Positions 42,725-51,660 of a stretch of 64,000 bases of DNA are shown one piece after another (within the stretch, counting starts at the first letter, position 1; each line of letters begins with the position of its first letter). A program made the position numbers and the translations under genes. The notes under the pieces were generated by a model. That model was not told the DNA's origin. It searched no databases and was given only the letters and a program-made list of their open reading frames with translations. The DNA is taken from positions 98,332-162,331 of the forward strand of contig JAATGP010000049.1 in NCBI GenBank assembly GCA_015654635.1, given 5' to 3'. This DNA is from Alphaproteobacteria bacterium (GTDB taxonomy: Bacteria; Pseudomonadota; Alphaproteobacteria; Micropepsales; Micropepsaceae).

Positions 42725-44629
42725 ATGCGTCATCATTTTGCCCTTGCCCTGCCGGTCGTTTTAATGGCCTCCGCTTTCGCCGCTCAGCCCTCCGCCGTCA
42801 CCCCCGACATGGTGCAATCGGGTACGGACATTGCCGCCCGCTGGCAGGAGCCGCATCCCGGTTATGATTACGATCTGCGCGCCGTGATGATCCCGATGCG
42901 CGATGGCGTGAAGCTCTTTACGCTTCTTTACATCCCCAAGGGGGCCAAGGGTCTGCCCATTCTGTTGGAGCGCTCGCCTTATAACGCCAGCAGTTTCGGC
43001 GAAGACAAGCCCCATATGCGCGATGCGGTGCGCCTTTCCGGGCGCGAATGGGCCGATGACGGCTATATCATTGCTTATCAGGATATCCGCGGCAAACATG
43101 GCTCCGAAGGGCATTTCGTGATGACGCGCCCGCCCATGGGGCCGCTCAATCCGGCCAGGACCGATGATACCACCGATGCTTACGACACCATCGATTGGCT
43201 GGTGAAGCATGTGCCGCAGTCCAACGGCCGCGTCGGCATGATCGGCTCGTCTTACGATGGCTGGACGGTGGTGATGGCTTTGCTGGCGCCGCATCCTGCC
43301 CTCAAGGTCGCCGCGCCGGAAAGCCCGATGATCGATGGCTGGATGGGGGATGACTGGTATCACCATGGCGCCTTCCGCCAACTCGGCATGGATTATTTTG
43401 CCGAGATGACATCGGCGACCGGCAAGGCCGAAGGTGTGCCGCAAGAAGGCACAGACGACTACCGCAATTTCCTCGAGGCAGGCTCGGCAGGTGCTTGGGC
43501 AAAGCTGCATGGCTACGATCAATTGCCCTGGTGGAACCGGATGGCGGCGCATCCGGCCTATGATGCCTTTTGGCAATTGCAGGCGCTCGACAAGCGCGTG
43601 GTGCAGACGCCTTCCACCGTTCCCACCCTGTGGCTGCAAGGTCTTTGGGATCAGGAGGACATGTATGGCGCCATCCACTCTTGGGAGGCGTTGAAGGAGG
43701 CGGGCTTCGGCGCCAACAATCATTTGGTGATGGGGCCGTGGTATCACAGTCAGATCAACCGCGCCGGCGAGGCGCTGGGTCCGCTTAAATGGAAGGGCGA
43801 TACCGCGGCCGATTTCCGCCGCGAGGTGCTGATCCCCTTCTTCAATACCGCGCTGAAAGATCGCCCTGCCGAACCATTGCCGCAAGCCATGCTCTACAAC
43901 GCCGCGGAAAAGCATTGGGACAAATTCAGCGATTGGACGGTGGCGAGCAAACAGGCCCGGACGCCGCTTTATCTGCAATCGGGTTTCGGCCTCGGCTTCG
44001 ACAAGCCTGCCGGAAGCGAGGAAACGTATGTTTCCGATCCCGCCAAGCCGGTGCCGTTTCTGGCCCCGCCGGTTTCCGGCAACGACAATGCGCGCTGGAC
44101 GACGTGGCTCGTCTCGGATCAGCGCGCGGTGGCGAGTCGCACCGATGTGCTCTCCTATCAGACGTCGGTATTGACCAAAGAGGTGCGTGTGGAAGGCGCC
44201 CCCATCGCCGATCTTTTCGCCAAGACCAGCGGCAGCGACGGCGATTTCGTAGTCAAGATCATCGATGTCTATCCCGCCACCTATTCCGAAGCGCCGGAGC
44301 TGGGGGGCTATCAGCTGCCCATCAGCCTCGACATTTTCCGGGGCCGCTATCGCAAGAGTTTCGAGACGCCCGAAGCCATTCCGCCGAACGCGGTGCAGGA
44401 ATACAAATTCCGTTTGCCGACGATGAATTATGTCTTCAAGCCCGGCCATCGCATCATGGTGCAGATTCAGTCGAGCCTGTTTCCGCTCTACGACCGCAAC
44501 CCGCAGCGCTTTGTGCCCAACATCCTTTTTGCCAAGTCTGCCGATTATCAAAAGGCCACGGTCACGCTCGAGCAAGGCAGCAGCGCCGTGCTGCTGCCCA
44601 TCGTGGCGGCGAGCACGGCGATGAAGTGA
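42725..44629 (+). CDS. Exported CocE/NonD family hydrolase
   Basis: A protein of 634 residues with a signal peptide (MRHHFALALPVVLMASAFAA). The alpha/beta-hydrolase domain has MRDGVKLFTLLYIPKG, AYQDIRGKHGSEG and the nucleophile in MIGSSYDGWTVVMALLAPHPALK. The C-terminal jelly-roll domain (X-Pro dipeptidyl-peptidase C-terminal type) includes YVFKPGHRIMVQIQSSLFP. Members are acyl-peptidases, cocaine esterase-like or glutaryl-amidases. GGGGAGA before ATG 42725 sets the start. The substrate is unknown. Confidence 0.85.
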   Translation: MRHHFALALPVVLMASAFAAQPSAVTPDMVQSGTDIAARWQEPHPGYDYDLRAVMIPMRDGVKLFTLLYIPKGAKGLPILLERSPYNASSFGEDKPHMRDAVRLSGREWADDGYIIAYQDIRGKHGSEGHFVMTRPPMGPLNPARTDDTTDAYDTIDWLVKHVPQSNGRVGMIGSSYDGWTVVMALLAPHPALKVAAPESPMIDGWMGDDWYHHGAFRQLGMDYFAEMTSATGKAEGVPQEGTDDYRNFLEAGSAGAWAKLHGYDQLPWWNRMAAHPAYDAFWQLQALDKRVVQTPSTVPTLWLQGLWDQEDMYGAIHSWEALKEAGFGANNHLVMGPWYHSQINRAGEALGPLKWKGDTAADFRREVLIPFFNTALKDRPAEPLPQAMLYNAAEKHWDKFSDWTVASKQARTPLYLQSGFGLGFDKPAGSEETYVSDPAKPVPFLAPPVSGNDNARWTTWLVSDQRAVASRTDVLSYQTSVLTKEVRVEGAPIADLFAKTSGSDGDFVVKIIDVYPATYSEAPELGGYQLPISLDIFRGRYRKSFETPEAIPPNAVQEYKFRLPTMNYVFKPGHRIMVQIQSSLFPLYDRNPQRFVPNILFAKSADYQKATVTLEQGSSAVLLPIVAASTAMK

Positions 44630-44690
44630 TTTATGCTTGAAACGATGGCGCGGCTATTCTTGTCTTGCTTCGACGGCAGCCGCATGGCCC

Positions 44691-45317
44691 CTAATAGCCG
44701 ATATAGCGGCCCGGACGGTGCCAGGCGAACAGCGTCAGGTGGATCGCCACGGCACTGATCGCCGACCACAGCAAGATATATGGCGTCACGGTGAAGGCCG
44801 CCGCGGTCAGGATCACGATATCCATCACCAGCGCCACGATGCCGACATTGATGCCGCGCGTGCGATAGAGCCACAGCGACAGGATGATGGTGCCGCCGAC
44901 GCCTGAGCCGTGGCGGGCGATCGCCAAAATCCCGACACCGATGGCGGTGCCGCCCATGATTGCGGCGAAGGGCACGCTGATGGCCGTGATGGTGATGGCA
45001 TGCGCCGCCGCGATCAGGGCCAGCGAAATCGCGCTCGACGCGATCACCGATTTGATGATGAAAACGCGGCCCATGGTGATGGCACCGAAGGCAAAGAAGG
45101 GCAGGTTGACGAGGGTGAAAAGCAGTCCCACCGGCAAATGCACGAGATAGGAGAGGATCAGCGCAATACCCGCCACGCCGGCCGTCACCAGCCCCGCCGA
45201 TTTCAGCAATATCATCCCAAGCGTCACCAGCGCCGTGCCGGTATAAAACGCATAGGTGTCGTCCAGGATGGTATGCGGGCGCGCATCTATCAGGTGTGAC
45301 TCCGGTTGCGGCACCAT
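44691..45317 (-). CDS. YitT family membrane protein
   Basis: A protein of 208 residues with about five to six hydrophobic segments. ALVTLGMILLKSAGLVTAGVAGIALILSYL and GTAIGVGILAIARHGSGVGGTIILSLWLYRTRGINVG match the DUF161/YitT family. The function of the family is unknown. ATG 45317 is preferred over the TTG at 45326. The gene is convergent with the CocE gene. Confidence 0.8.
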   Translation of the reverse strand: MVPQPESHLIDARPHTILDDTYAFYTGTALVTLGMILLKSAGLVTAGVAGIALILSYLVHLPVGLLFTLVNLPFFAFGAITMGRVFIIKSVIASSAISLALIAAAHAITITAISVPFAAIMGGTAIGVGILAIARHGSGVGGTIILSLWLYRTRGINVGIVALVMDIVILTAAAFTVTPYILLWSAISAVAIHLTLFAWHRPGRYIGY

Positions 45318-45429
45318 CTTCTCCAAGGCAATCTTGCGGCCCCGCTGCTAGCGGTCTTGGCGCGGGCAAGCAAGCAACCGCAGCGGGGTCTTGCTGATGG
45401 TTCCTGCTTTGTTCTAACGTGGTGCCGTT

Positions 45430-46017
45430 ATGGAATCGGCGGGACAGAGCGTGGGTGTTGGCGAAGCGCAGGGCGAATTTGCGTTTTGCCAGGGGCTGCG
45501 GCCGCAGAAGCCCGAACGCCTCATCTTTGCGCTGATGCTGGCGGAGGCCGATGCGCTCGCCTTGGCGCGTTTTGCCGATCGCTTTTTGGAGGAGCGGGAG
45601 TTATCCGCCCTGCGCCTCAAACCGGCGCGGCTTCATATCGCGCTTTACCGGCTGAGAAGCTGCAAGCGCCCGGTGCTCTACGCGGCCAAGCTGGCGGGGC
45701 AGGCGGTGGCGGCGGCGGGTCTCAAACTCTCCTTCGACGCCATCGGCAGCATCGGGCAGGTCTTGGCCTTGCAGAGCGGCGATGCCGCACTCACCGTGTT
45801 ACAGGAAAAGTTGGGCACCGCTTTGGCGAAACATGGCCTCAGCGCCACACGCCTCGCACCGCATCTGGCTTTGGCCACAGCCATTGCGCGTCAGAAGCCG
45901 GAGCCAATTGAGTCTTTCGCGTTGACCGTGACCGGGCTGGCCTTGCTGCGCGGCGCCTCGAAAACCGATTATGATGTGCTGCGCCGCTGGCCGCTGAACA
46001 AGCTGCGCACGGTTTGA
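45430..46017 (+). CDS. 2'-5' RNA ligase family protein (LigT-like)
   Basis: A protein of 195 residues of the 2H phosphoesterase fold. The two His motifs are present as RLHIALYRL and APHLALATA. The usual H-x-T/S motifs read HIA and HLA here, so both hydroxyl residues are Ala. The ribose-phosphate chemistry may be altered. TTG 46014 of the next frame overlaps the stop, but the true next start is ATG 46029. The family call is good and activity is uncertain. Confidence 0.75.
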   Translation: MESAGQSVGVGEAQGEFAFCQGLRPQKPERLIFALMLAEADALALARFADRFLEERELSALRLKPARLHIALYRLRSCKRPVLYAAKLAGQAVAAAGLKLSFDAIGSIGQVLALQSGDAALTVLQEKLGTALAKHGLSATRLAPHLALATAIARQKPEPIESFALTVTGLALLRGASKTDYDVLRRWPLNKLRTV

Positions 46018-46028
46018 AAGGGCCCTTT

Positions 46029-46382
46029 ATGACGATCACGATTTACGGCATCAAAAATTGCGACACCATGAAAAAGGCCTTCACCTGGCTGGAGGGTCAC
46101 GGCATCGCCTACGATTTTCACGATTACAAAAAGCTCGGCGTCACCAAGGCGAAACTGACGCAATGGTGCCAGCAAGAGGGCTGGGAGAAAGTCCTCAACC
46201 GCGCTGGCCCCACCTTCCGCAAACAGCCGGACGAGGCCAGGGAAAACCTCACCCAGGCCAAAGCCATCGCCCTGATGATCGGCAATCCCTCGATGATCAA
46301 ACGCCCGATCCTGGAGGGTGCCGCCACGCTCGAACTCGGCTTCAAGCCCGAACGCTATGCGGAACTTTTCGCCGCGCAATAG
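46029..46382 (+). CDS. ArsC/Spx family protein (YffB-like)
   Basis: A protein of 117 residues, the usual size of YffB-type ArsC-family proteins. The N-terminal ITIYGIKNCDTMKKAFTWLEGHGIAYDFHDYKK has the single Cys of the CxxM form. KPILEG-type segments follow (MIKRPILEGAATLELGF). Such proteins are glutathione-dependent thiol reductases of unknown substrate. ATG 46029 has GAAAGGG upstream. The alpha/beta-hydrolase gene follows after 11 bases. Confidence 0.87.
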   Translation: MTITIYGIKNCDTMKKAFTWLEGHGIAYDFHDYKKLGVTKAKLTQWCQQEGWEKVLNRAGPTFRKQPDEARENLTQAKAIALMIGNPSMIKRPILEGAATLELGFKPERYAELFAAQ

Positions 46383-46393
46383 GTTTTCCTGCC

Positions 46394-47086
46394 ATGACCC
46401 CCATCGTTCTTATTCCGGGATTGCTGTGCACCGCGGAGGTCTTCGCGCCGCAGGTCGCCGCGCTATGGCCTTACGGGCCGGTCACCATCGCCAACACCCT
46501 TGAGGGTGAGAGCATGGCTGAGATCGCGCGCAACATTCTGGCCAGTGCGCCGCCGCGTTTTGCGCTCGGCGGCATTTCGATGGGCGGTTATCTCAGTTTC
46601 GAGATTTTGCGCCAAGCGCCGCAGCGGGTAATTAAGCTGGCGCTGCTCGATACCACCGCCCGTCCCGATACGCCCGAGCAGACGGCACAGCGCAAGGCGA
46701 TGCTGGAGGGCGCGCGGGCAGGGCGGTTCGAGACTTTGGCCAGTGCGGCGCTGAAAGCCATGCTGCATCCCGCCCATCAAAACGATCCGGCCCTCGGTGC
46801 CCTCAATTTTCGCATGGCGCAGGCGGTGGGCGTGGAAGGTTTCGCGCGTCAGACCGCGGCCATCATCGCCCGGCCGGATTCGCGCCCCGGCCTTGCTGCC
46901 ATTGCGGTGCCGACCTTGATGCTGGTGGGCGAAGACGATCCCTTGACCCCGCCCGACCGCGCCCAAGAAATCGCCGCCGCCATTCCCCAGGCCCGCCTCG
47001 TCGTCATCCCCGACTGCGGCCACAGCGCGACGCTGGAACAACCCGAGGCCGTGAGCCGCGCGCTGGTGGAGTGGATTAGCGCATGA
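46394..47086 (+). CDS. Alpha/beta-fold hydrolase
   Basis: A protein of 230 residues. It has the oxyanion segment VLIPGLLCTAEVF, the nucleophile elbow LGGISMGGYLSFE, the acid in LVGEDDPLTPPD and the His in IPDCGHSATLEQPEAV. The substrate is unknown. The frame is open upstream but overlaps yffB; ATG 46394, 11 bases after its stop, gives a complete fold. Confidence 0.85.
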   Translation: MTPIVLIPGLLCTAEVFAPQVAALWPYGPVTIANTLEGESMAEIARNILASAPPRFALGGISMGGYLSFEILRQAPQRVIKLALLDTTARPDTPEQTAQRKAMLEGARAGRFETLASAALKAMLHPAHQNDPALGALNFRMAQAVGVEGFARQTAAIIARPDSRPGLAAIAVPTLMLVGEDDPLTPPDRAQEIAAAIPQARLVVIPDCGHSATLEQPEAVSRALVEWISA

Positions 47087-47125
47087 CCGCGTAAGAGGTT
47101 CTGTGCATTTGCGCCCAATACTTTC

Positions 47126-47342
47126 TGCCCCGTTTACGGCAGGGCTATCGCATATGGATTTCGCTCCCCTCTTTGTCATGGCCCGTTACAACGGGCCACC
47201 CAGCTTTCGCTGCGCCCCTACTTCAGGAAAATGTTGGATTGACGGCTCCTAGAACTGAGCAACACCATCTGGATGGCCCGTTGTAACGGGCCATGACAAA
47301 TAGAGTTTTGCCATATGCGATAACCCTGCCGTTTACGGGGCA
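47126..47342. mobile_element. MITE-like element with nested inverted repeats
   Basis: The outer ~32-bp arms (47126-47157 and 47311-47342) are near-perfect inverted repeats that share CGGCAGGG and TATCGCATATGG. Inside them a perfect 27-bp inverted repeat (47172-47198 and 47274-47300) runs from TTTGTCATGGCC to ACGGGCCA. Each inner arm holds its own palindrome TGGCCCGTT-AC-AACGGGCCA (in inverse form TGGCCCGTT-GT-AACGGGCCA). The ~75-base core codes for nothing. Size, structure and position between genes fit a miniature inverted-repeat element. I could not identify a target-site duplication with certainty. Confidence 0.65.
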
Positions 47343-47600
47343 AGTGGGGCGCCGCGAAAGCGGCGAACCGAAGGGGGCCCTTCGCCAAAACAAACCATGC
47401 CGTCACAAGAAAGTGGGATACGCGGAAATCCTTAACCTGCCCCCTTGCGGGGCGAGTTAGCGACAGCGTACGAGCGAAAAATGCGGTGCATTTTTCGGGT
47501 GGTGGGGAAGCCTCCCTGATGAACACCGCCCCCACCCGAAATATCTGCGCTGCGCTCCGGTATTTACCCGCAAGGGGGCGGTGCGGCGCGCCTTCATGTG
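47343..47600. repeat. Intergenic palindromic repeat cluster
   Basis: This stretch has several inverted repeats. GAAAAATGC-GGT-GCATTTTTC lies near 47474-47494. CTGCCCCCTTGCGGG (about 47447) pairs with CCCGCAAGGGGGCGG (about 47568). TTTCGGGTGGTGGGG (about 47491) pairs roughly with CCCCCACCCGAAA (about 47530). It has the look of a repetitive intergenic element. A minus-strand open frame runs through it but is probably repeat-derived. Confidence 0.5.
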
Positions 47601-47783
47601 AAGAAAACAATTTACGCGGAAATGCGGAGTGAACGTCTGTTGTCGCATCGACCTCGGACATTGCTAGCGGCCGCGCTACTTCCGAGAAGCGCCACTTTCG
47701 GCCATCCCGGAGATAATCCCAATGAGGCCCATCTAACGTATTGCCGCCTGTTCAAATCAAACCAAATGAAGCACGGTTCCGAG

Positions 47784-48638
47784 CTATTTGGACTTAAGCC
47801 ATACGCAATGCGCAGAAAAATCCGTCACGATCTCAAATTGACGCAGTATAGAAACACCGACATTGAGGTTGGTCGCGGTGCTGTTCGCGTCGATCGTGGC
47901 AGTTACGTCCTCAAATCGCCGTCCCGCGATTTCGAGCGACTTAAGGACAAACATCGGTCGACGTACTTCCCCGCCTAAACCACCACCCTTTCCTTCGACC
48001 ACCGACCGACCGTCCGTCAGAAGACCGATATCTTTGGCATAGGCGGCCCCGACGAGAACGTCACTGCCGTTTCCGAGATCAAACGCGGCCTCAACTGGTG
48101 GCTTTCCTTCGATCGCGACAGAGAGCGTTTCGATCCCATGTTCTTTGTGCAAAGTGAGTTTTGCGCCTGCTGGCTTCGACGTCAGCGGCAGGGCGTGGAT
48201 ATCGGCGCGATCAATGTCGATATAGAGACGCGTCGCGTCGAAAAGCTCGCGTCCCATGACGAACGACAGAGGACCATCGAGAAGCCGTCGGCCGACATCG
48301 GAAAGGTCAAGAACCCCAACAGTTAACGGCCCAATGTGCAAGCCAAGTACGTCGATCATGACGCCCTTTGCTAGTTGTGCGTCTGTATCGCCACCACTAC
48401 CGTGTGCGGCGACCGTTCTACCGCCGCCGATGCCTATCGCCTGGGCAAATTTCGTATCTAGAAGGGATGTCTCCGCCGCCGAATCGAGTAGCGCCCGAAC
48501 ACGGTGGCCGTTGACGGCGACGTCGAGGAACAGCCGATTTTTCCGAACGACGAATGCCGCATCCGCACATTCCCAAAAGGCGACATTGAGAAGTGGTGTC
48601 ACTGCTGCCGCAGCCAGAAACCTACGTTTGGTTATCAT
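47784..48638 (-). CDS. Exported retropepsin-like aspartyl protease family protein
   Basis: A protein of 284 residues with a probable signal peptide (MITKRRFLAAAAVTPLLNVAFWECADA). Two pepsin-like half-domains are seen. The first catalytic-type motif is ALLDSAAETSLLD and the second is AAFDLGNGSDVLV. The usual DTG/DSG reads DSA in the first and DLG in the second. The family processes or binds peptides in the periplasm; the changes may reduce activity. The ATG is at 48638. Confidence 0.72.
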   Translation of the reverse strand: MITKRRFLAAAAVTPLLNVAFWECADAAFVVRKNRLFLDVAVNGHRVRALLDSAAETSLLDTKFAQAIGIGGGRTVAAHGSGGDTDAQLAKGVMIDVLGLHIGPLTVGVLDLSDVGRRLLDGPLSFVMGRELFDATRLYIDIDRADIHALPLTSKPAGAKLTLHKEHGIETLSVAIEGKPPVEAAFDLGNGSDVLVGAAYAKDIGLLTDGRSVVEGKGGGLGGEVRRPMFVLKSLEIAGRRFEDVTATIDANSTATNLNVGVSILRQFEIVTDFSAHCVWLKSK

Positions 48639-49106
48639 GAAGTGCGCTTCCTAATCTCTCGCTGCGATGCATTTTCGCAGAAATGCATTTCTGTATTTAC
48701 ACGGCGATCAATTGGCCAGCTTGGCAGACGGCCACTAGTTCTTCTGCATTCCAATCTTGCGCGGCTGTGATGGGCTCGGTTCAAGTCGCCGTCATAGCTG
48801 GAGCGCATGTTCTGTCGATGAGACAGGGTATCAACCGTACGCGTATTCGGCACTGGATGTCGCAACGCAGGCACACACCGCGCTGACCTCACACCGGGAA
48901 CGGCGTTTGTTGGTGCAATCTTCTCCGTTGGTCGAAGGTCTGCTTCGATTCACCACTCAAATTTGGCACCAAAACCCCACCACGCCTGCGCGTGCCAATC
49001 TTCCTCCCCCCTCTCGTTAACCCTACCAAGATTAAATTCCTCAACCTACCCTTGAATTCCAGAATTTCCTCCTAAATCCAAAAGCTGGAGCTTTAGGAGA
49101 ATCCTG
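48639..49106. other. Intergenic region with a 16-bp palindrome
   Basis: This 468-base gap lies between two divergent genes. It has a perfect 16-bp palindrome CAGAAATGCATTTCTG (48678-48693), about 40 bases upstream of the aspartyl-protease start, a plausible operator. Nothing else is evident besides the AT-rich stretch before 49107. Confidence 0.4.
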
Positions 49107-49799
49107 ATGAGTGACGACGAAGAAGACGACCGTCCCTTTCCCACGCGAGGCTCGCCGGAGTGGGAAGAGATGATGGCGCCCCATCGCGCCTGGATTGCCC
49201 AAATGGACGAAGACCGCGCGGCGGAACGGGCAGCGGAGCGCGCGGAGAAGGAAAATGCCGAAAAAGCCCTCACGCCCGACGTCATCCGTCAGCGCTCATC
49301 GGCGCGACTGTTGGCGCAGCTGGATGTGGTGACGGATCTTGCCGCGCATTGCCAGCAGGTGGCCGCGGATCGCAACACCGACCGCATCGCGCCGGTGCTT
49401 GCTGCGGCCAAGCTGATAACGGCGAGCGCTCAGGTCGCCTCAGCGCTCGCTAAGGTAACCTCCGCGGAGCAGCGGCAGCGCCGGATTATTGAGCGGATTC
49501 AGTCCTTTGCGCCCCAAAAGCCGTATTTGAATTGCGCTTTGGACGCGGCTCCGCAGAACAACACTCAAAATCCGCCCGACCTCTCCAAACAAGCCGCCGC
49601 GGCGCTGGATGGTCTGCTGTTCGACACCCTGCAGCGCAAGATGCTGCTCTACATGAATATGGTGGCAGCGGAGACGCTCGATCCCGAATTGAAAAAGGCT
49701 TATCCGGAAGCCTATGCCTCTGGGGGCACCTTCGCGGAGCCGCCCGCTGAGACAAGTGCGGAAGTTGGCGCGGGACGTGGCGCCAAACCAGGGGCCTGA
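49107..49799 (+). CDS. Uncharacterised protein, module copy 1 gene A
   Basis: A protein of 230 residues of unknown function. The N-terminus is acidic (MSDDEEDDRPFP). The central helical segment DRIAPVLAAAKLITASAQVASALAKVTSAEQRQRRIIERIQ closely parallels DRLGPILAAARLLNANAQVARVLAQVALVERRSRTIVEAVQ in the protein at 57316-57774. GGAGAATCC precedes the ATG. A short basic frame with a GAPPGNRNA motif follows after three bases, as in the second copy. It therefore belongs to a duplicated two-gene module. Confidence 0.65.
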   Translation: MSDDEEDDRPFPTRGSPEWEEMMAPHRAWIAQMDEDRAAERAAERAEKENAEKALTPDVIRQRSSARLLAQLDVVTDLAAHCQQVAADRNTDRIAPVLAAAKLITASAQVASALAKVTSAEQRQRRIIERIQSFAPQKPYLNCALDAAPQNNTQNPPDLSKQAAAALDGLLFDTLQRKMLLYMNMVAAETLDPELKKAYPEAYASGGTFAEPPAETSAEVGAGRGAKPGA

Positions 49800-49802
49800 A
49801 TC

Positions 49803-50130
49803 ATGGCACGGCGCCGCTTCCAGATCCGAAAGCGTCGTCTCATTCCACCTGCCGAGCGCCTTGCGCGTCCGCGGCGCAGGCGGGGTGCGCCGCCCGGCAA
49901 TCGCAACGCCTTCAAACATGGTCGCTATACCGGAAAATGGCTCTCGTTCCACCGCACCGTCAGCACCGCCCTGCGCGAGACCTACGCCTTGCTCGCGGAG
50001 CTGGGTTTTGAGCCGCGGCAAAGACGCTGGGCACGCCTTCACAAAGCGCAGGTTCGCGAAAAGCCTTGCAAACAGCGGCTGCAAAGTTATCCCCATGAAT
50101 ACTTTTCAGCGCCACTGGCATTAAGCTGTG
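49803..50130 (+). pseudogene. Basic GNRNA-motif protein, module copy 1 gene B (3' end undefined)
   Basis: A frame starts three bases after gene A and encodes a very basic protein: ARRRFQIRKRRLIPP, then RRGAPPGNRNAFKHGRYT, then TALRETYALLAELGF. The GAP-GNRNA-KHG segment is common in small uncharacterised alphaproteobacterial proteins. The recognisable part ends about residue 75. There is no stop near it; the frame stays open to 51077, running over dnaB in another frame. It is either degraded or ends in a way I cannot see, so the end given is only approximate. Confidence 0.4.
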
Positions 50131-50223
50131 ATCAAATCGGTCCGCGGCGCGAATCGGCTTGCAGCCATGGGCTGCAATCTGTTCATTCGCTCCCCTCCTT
50201 GTCAGCGCGAAACCAGGGCCGGA

Positions 50224-51660
50224 ATGGAACAGGAAGTCTACCGTCACATCCCCTACGATATCGAAGTCGAGCAGGCCCTGCTTGGCGCGATCCTGGTCGA
50301 CAACCGGGCCATGGAGGCCGTGTCTGCCACGCTGAAGGCGGAGCATTTCTACGATCCGCTGCATCAGCGCCTTTATCAGGCGATGGCGACCTCGATGGAA
50401 CGCGGCGGCATGATCATCACGCCGCTGACGTTGCATGCGGCGCTGAAGGCCGATCCGGGTCTGGCCGAAGTGGGCGGCCACGCTTATCTCGCGGGTCTCG
50501 CCGATGCCGCGCCGGCCGTGCCCAATGTGCGCGACCTTGCCAAGATCCTCTACGATCTGGCGCTGCGGCGCACACTGATCCGCGTCGGCGAGGATATCGT
50601 CAACACCGCTTACGAAGCCCCGCTCGACAAGCCGCCGCAGGCACAGATCGAAGACGCCGAAAAAGCGCTCTATCGCGTCAGCGAAAACGCGCGTTACGGC
50701 GAAGGCCCCATCGAATTTGCCGAGAGCATGCAGCGCGCCGTGGCCATGGCCGAAAAGGCGCAGCTGCGCGGCGGCAAGATTTCCGGCGTCACCTCGGGCT
50801 TCATCGAAGTCGACCGGCTGCTCGGCGGCTTGCAGCCGTCCGATCTTCTCATCATCGCCGGGCGCCCGGGCATGGGCAAGACCGCCTTTGCCGTGAATGC
50901 GGGCTTCAACGCCGCCTTTGCCTACGCCCAGGATGTGGCGACGGGGGCATCCGATCCGCGCGGCGCGCCGGTCTTGTTCTTCTCCCTCGAAATGGCGGCG
51001 CAACAGATCTCCGCCCGTGTGCTTTCCGAACGGGCCGAGATCGAGATGTGGCAGATCCGGTCGGGCAAGTTCTCTGAAGAGCAGTGGAGCAAATTCGTCC
51101 TCACCATGCAGGAACTGTCGAGCGTGCCGTTCTATATCGACGACACCGGCGGCATCTCCATTGCCCAGATCGCGGCCCGCGCCCGCCGTATGAAGCGCGA
51201 GAAGAATATTGGCGTCATCATGATCGACTATCTGCAGCTGGTGACGCCTTCGCGCCAAGCCGAAAACCGCGTGCAGGAAATCACCGAGATCACCAAGGGC
51301 CTGAAGACTCTGGCCAAGGAGTTGAATGTGCCGGTGGTGGCGCTGTCGCAGCTCTCGCGCGGTGTCGATGCCAGAGACGACAAACGTCCGGTGCTGTCGG
51401 ACCTTCGCGAGTCCGGCTCTATCGAGCAAGACGCCGACGTGGTGATGTTCGTCTATCGCGAGGAATATTACCTCGCCACCCGCCAGCCCGATCCGTCCTC
51501 GCCCGATTTTGCCAAATGGCAGGAGAAGCTGGAGCGGGCGACGGGCAAGGCGGAAATTCTGGTCGAAAAGCATCGTCACGGCGCCACCCGCTCGATCGAG
51601 CTGGTGTTCGAATCTCGCTACACCCGCTTTTCCAATATGGCGGAGACGGCGGATGGCTAG
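50224..51660 (+). CDS. dnaB: Replicative DNA helicase
   Basis: A protein of 478 residues. The N-terminal domain starts with IPYDIEVEQALLGAILVDNRAME. The C-terminal RecA-like ATPase has GRPGMGKT (about 213-220), FFSLEMAAQQISARVLSE, MIDYLQLV (Walker B) and LSDLRESGSIEQDADVVMF. It unwinds DNA at the replication fork as a hexamer. ATG 50224 precedes the family start; the frame is open to 50128. The usual upstream rplI is not in the window. It overlaps the convergent glycosyltransferase gene by four bases. Confidence 0.95.
   Translation: MEQEVYRHIPYDIEVEQALLGAILVDNRAMEAVSATLKAEHFYDPLHQRLYQAMATSMERGGMIITPLTLHAALKADPGLAEVGGHAYLAGLADAAPAVPNVRDLAKILYDLALRRTLIRVGEDIVNTAYEAPLDKPPQAQIEDAEKALYRVSENARYGEGPIEFAESMQRAVAMAEKAQLRGGKISGVTSGFIEVDRLLGGLQPSDLLIIAGRPGMGKTAFAVNAGFNAAFAYAQDVATGASDPRGAPVLFFSLEMAAQQISARVLSERAEIEMWQIRSGKFSEEQWSKFVLTMQELSSVPFYIDDTGGISIAQIAARARRMKREKNIGVIMIDYLQLVTPSRQAENRVQEITEITKGLKTLAKELNVPVVALSQLSRGVDARDDKRPVLSDLRESGSIEQDADVVMFVYREEYYLATRQPDPSSPDFAKWQEKLERATGKAEILVEKHRHGATRSIELVFESRYTRFSNMAETADG

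Noticed and set aside
42761..44575. A 604-codon minus-strand open frame
   Set aside because: It is antisense to the CocE/NonD hydrolase gene, which has a signal peptide, ribosome site and family motifs.
47218..47661. A 147-codon minus-strand open frame in the repeat region
   Set aside because: It runs through the inverted-repeat elements and has no family-like segment or ribosome site; its composition follows the repeats.
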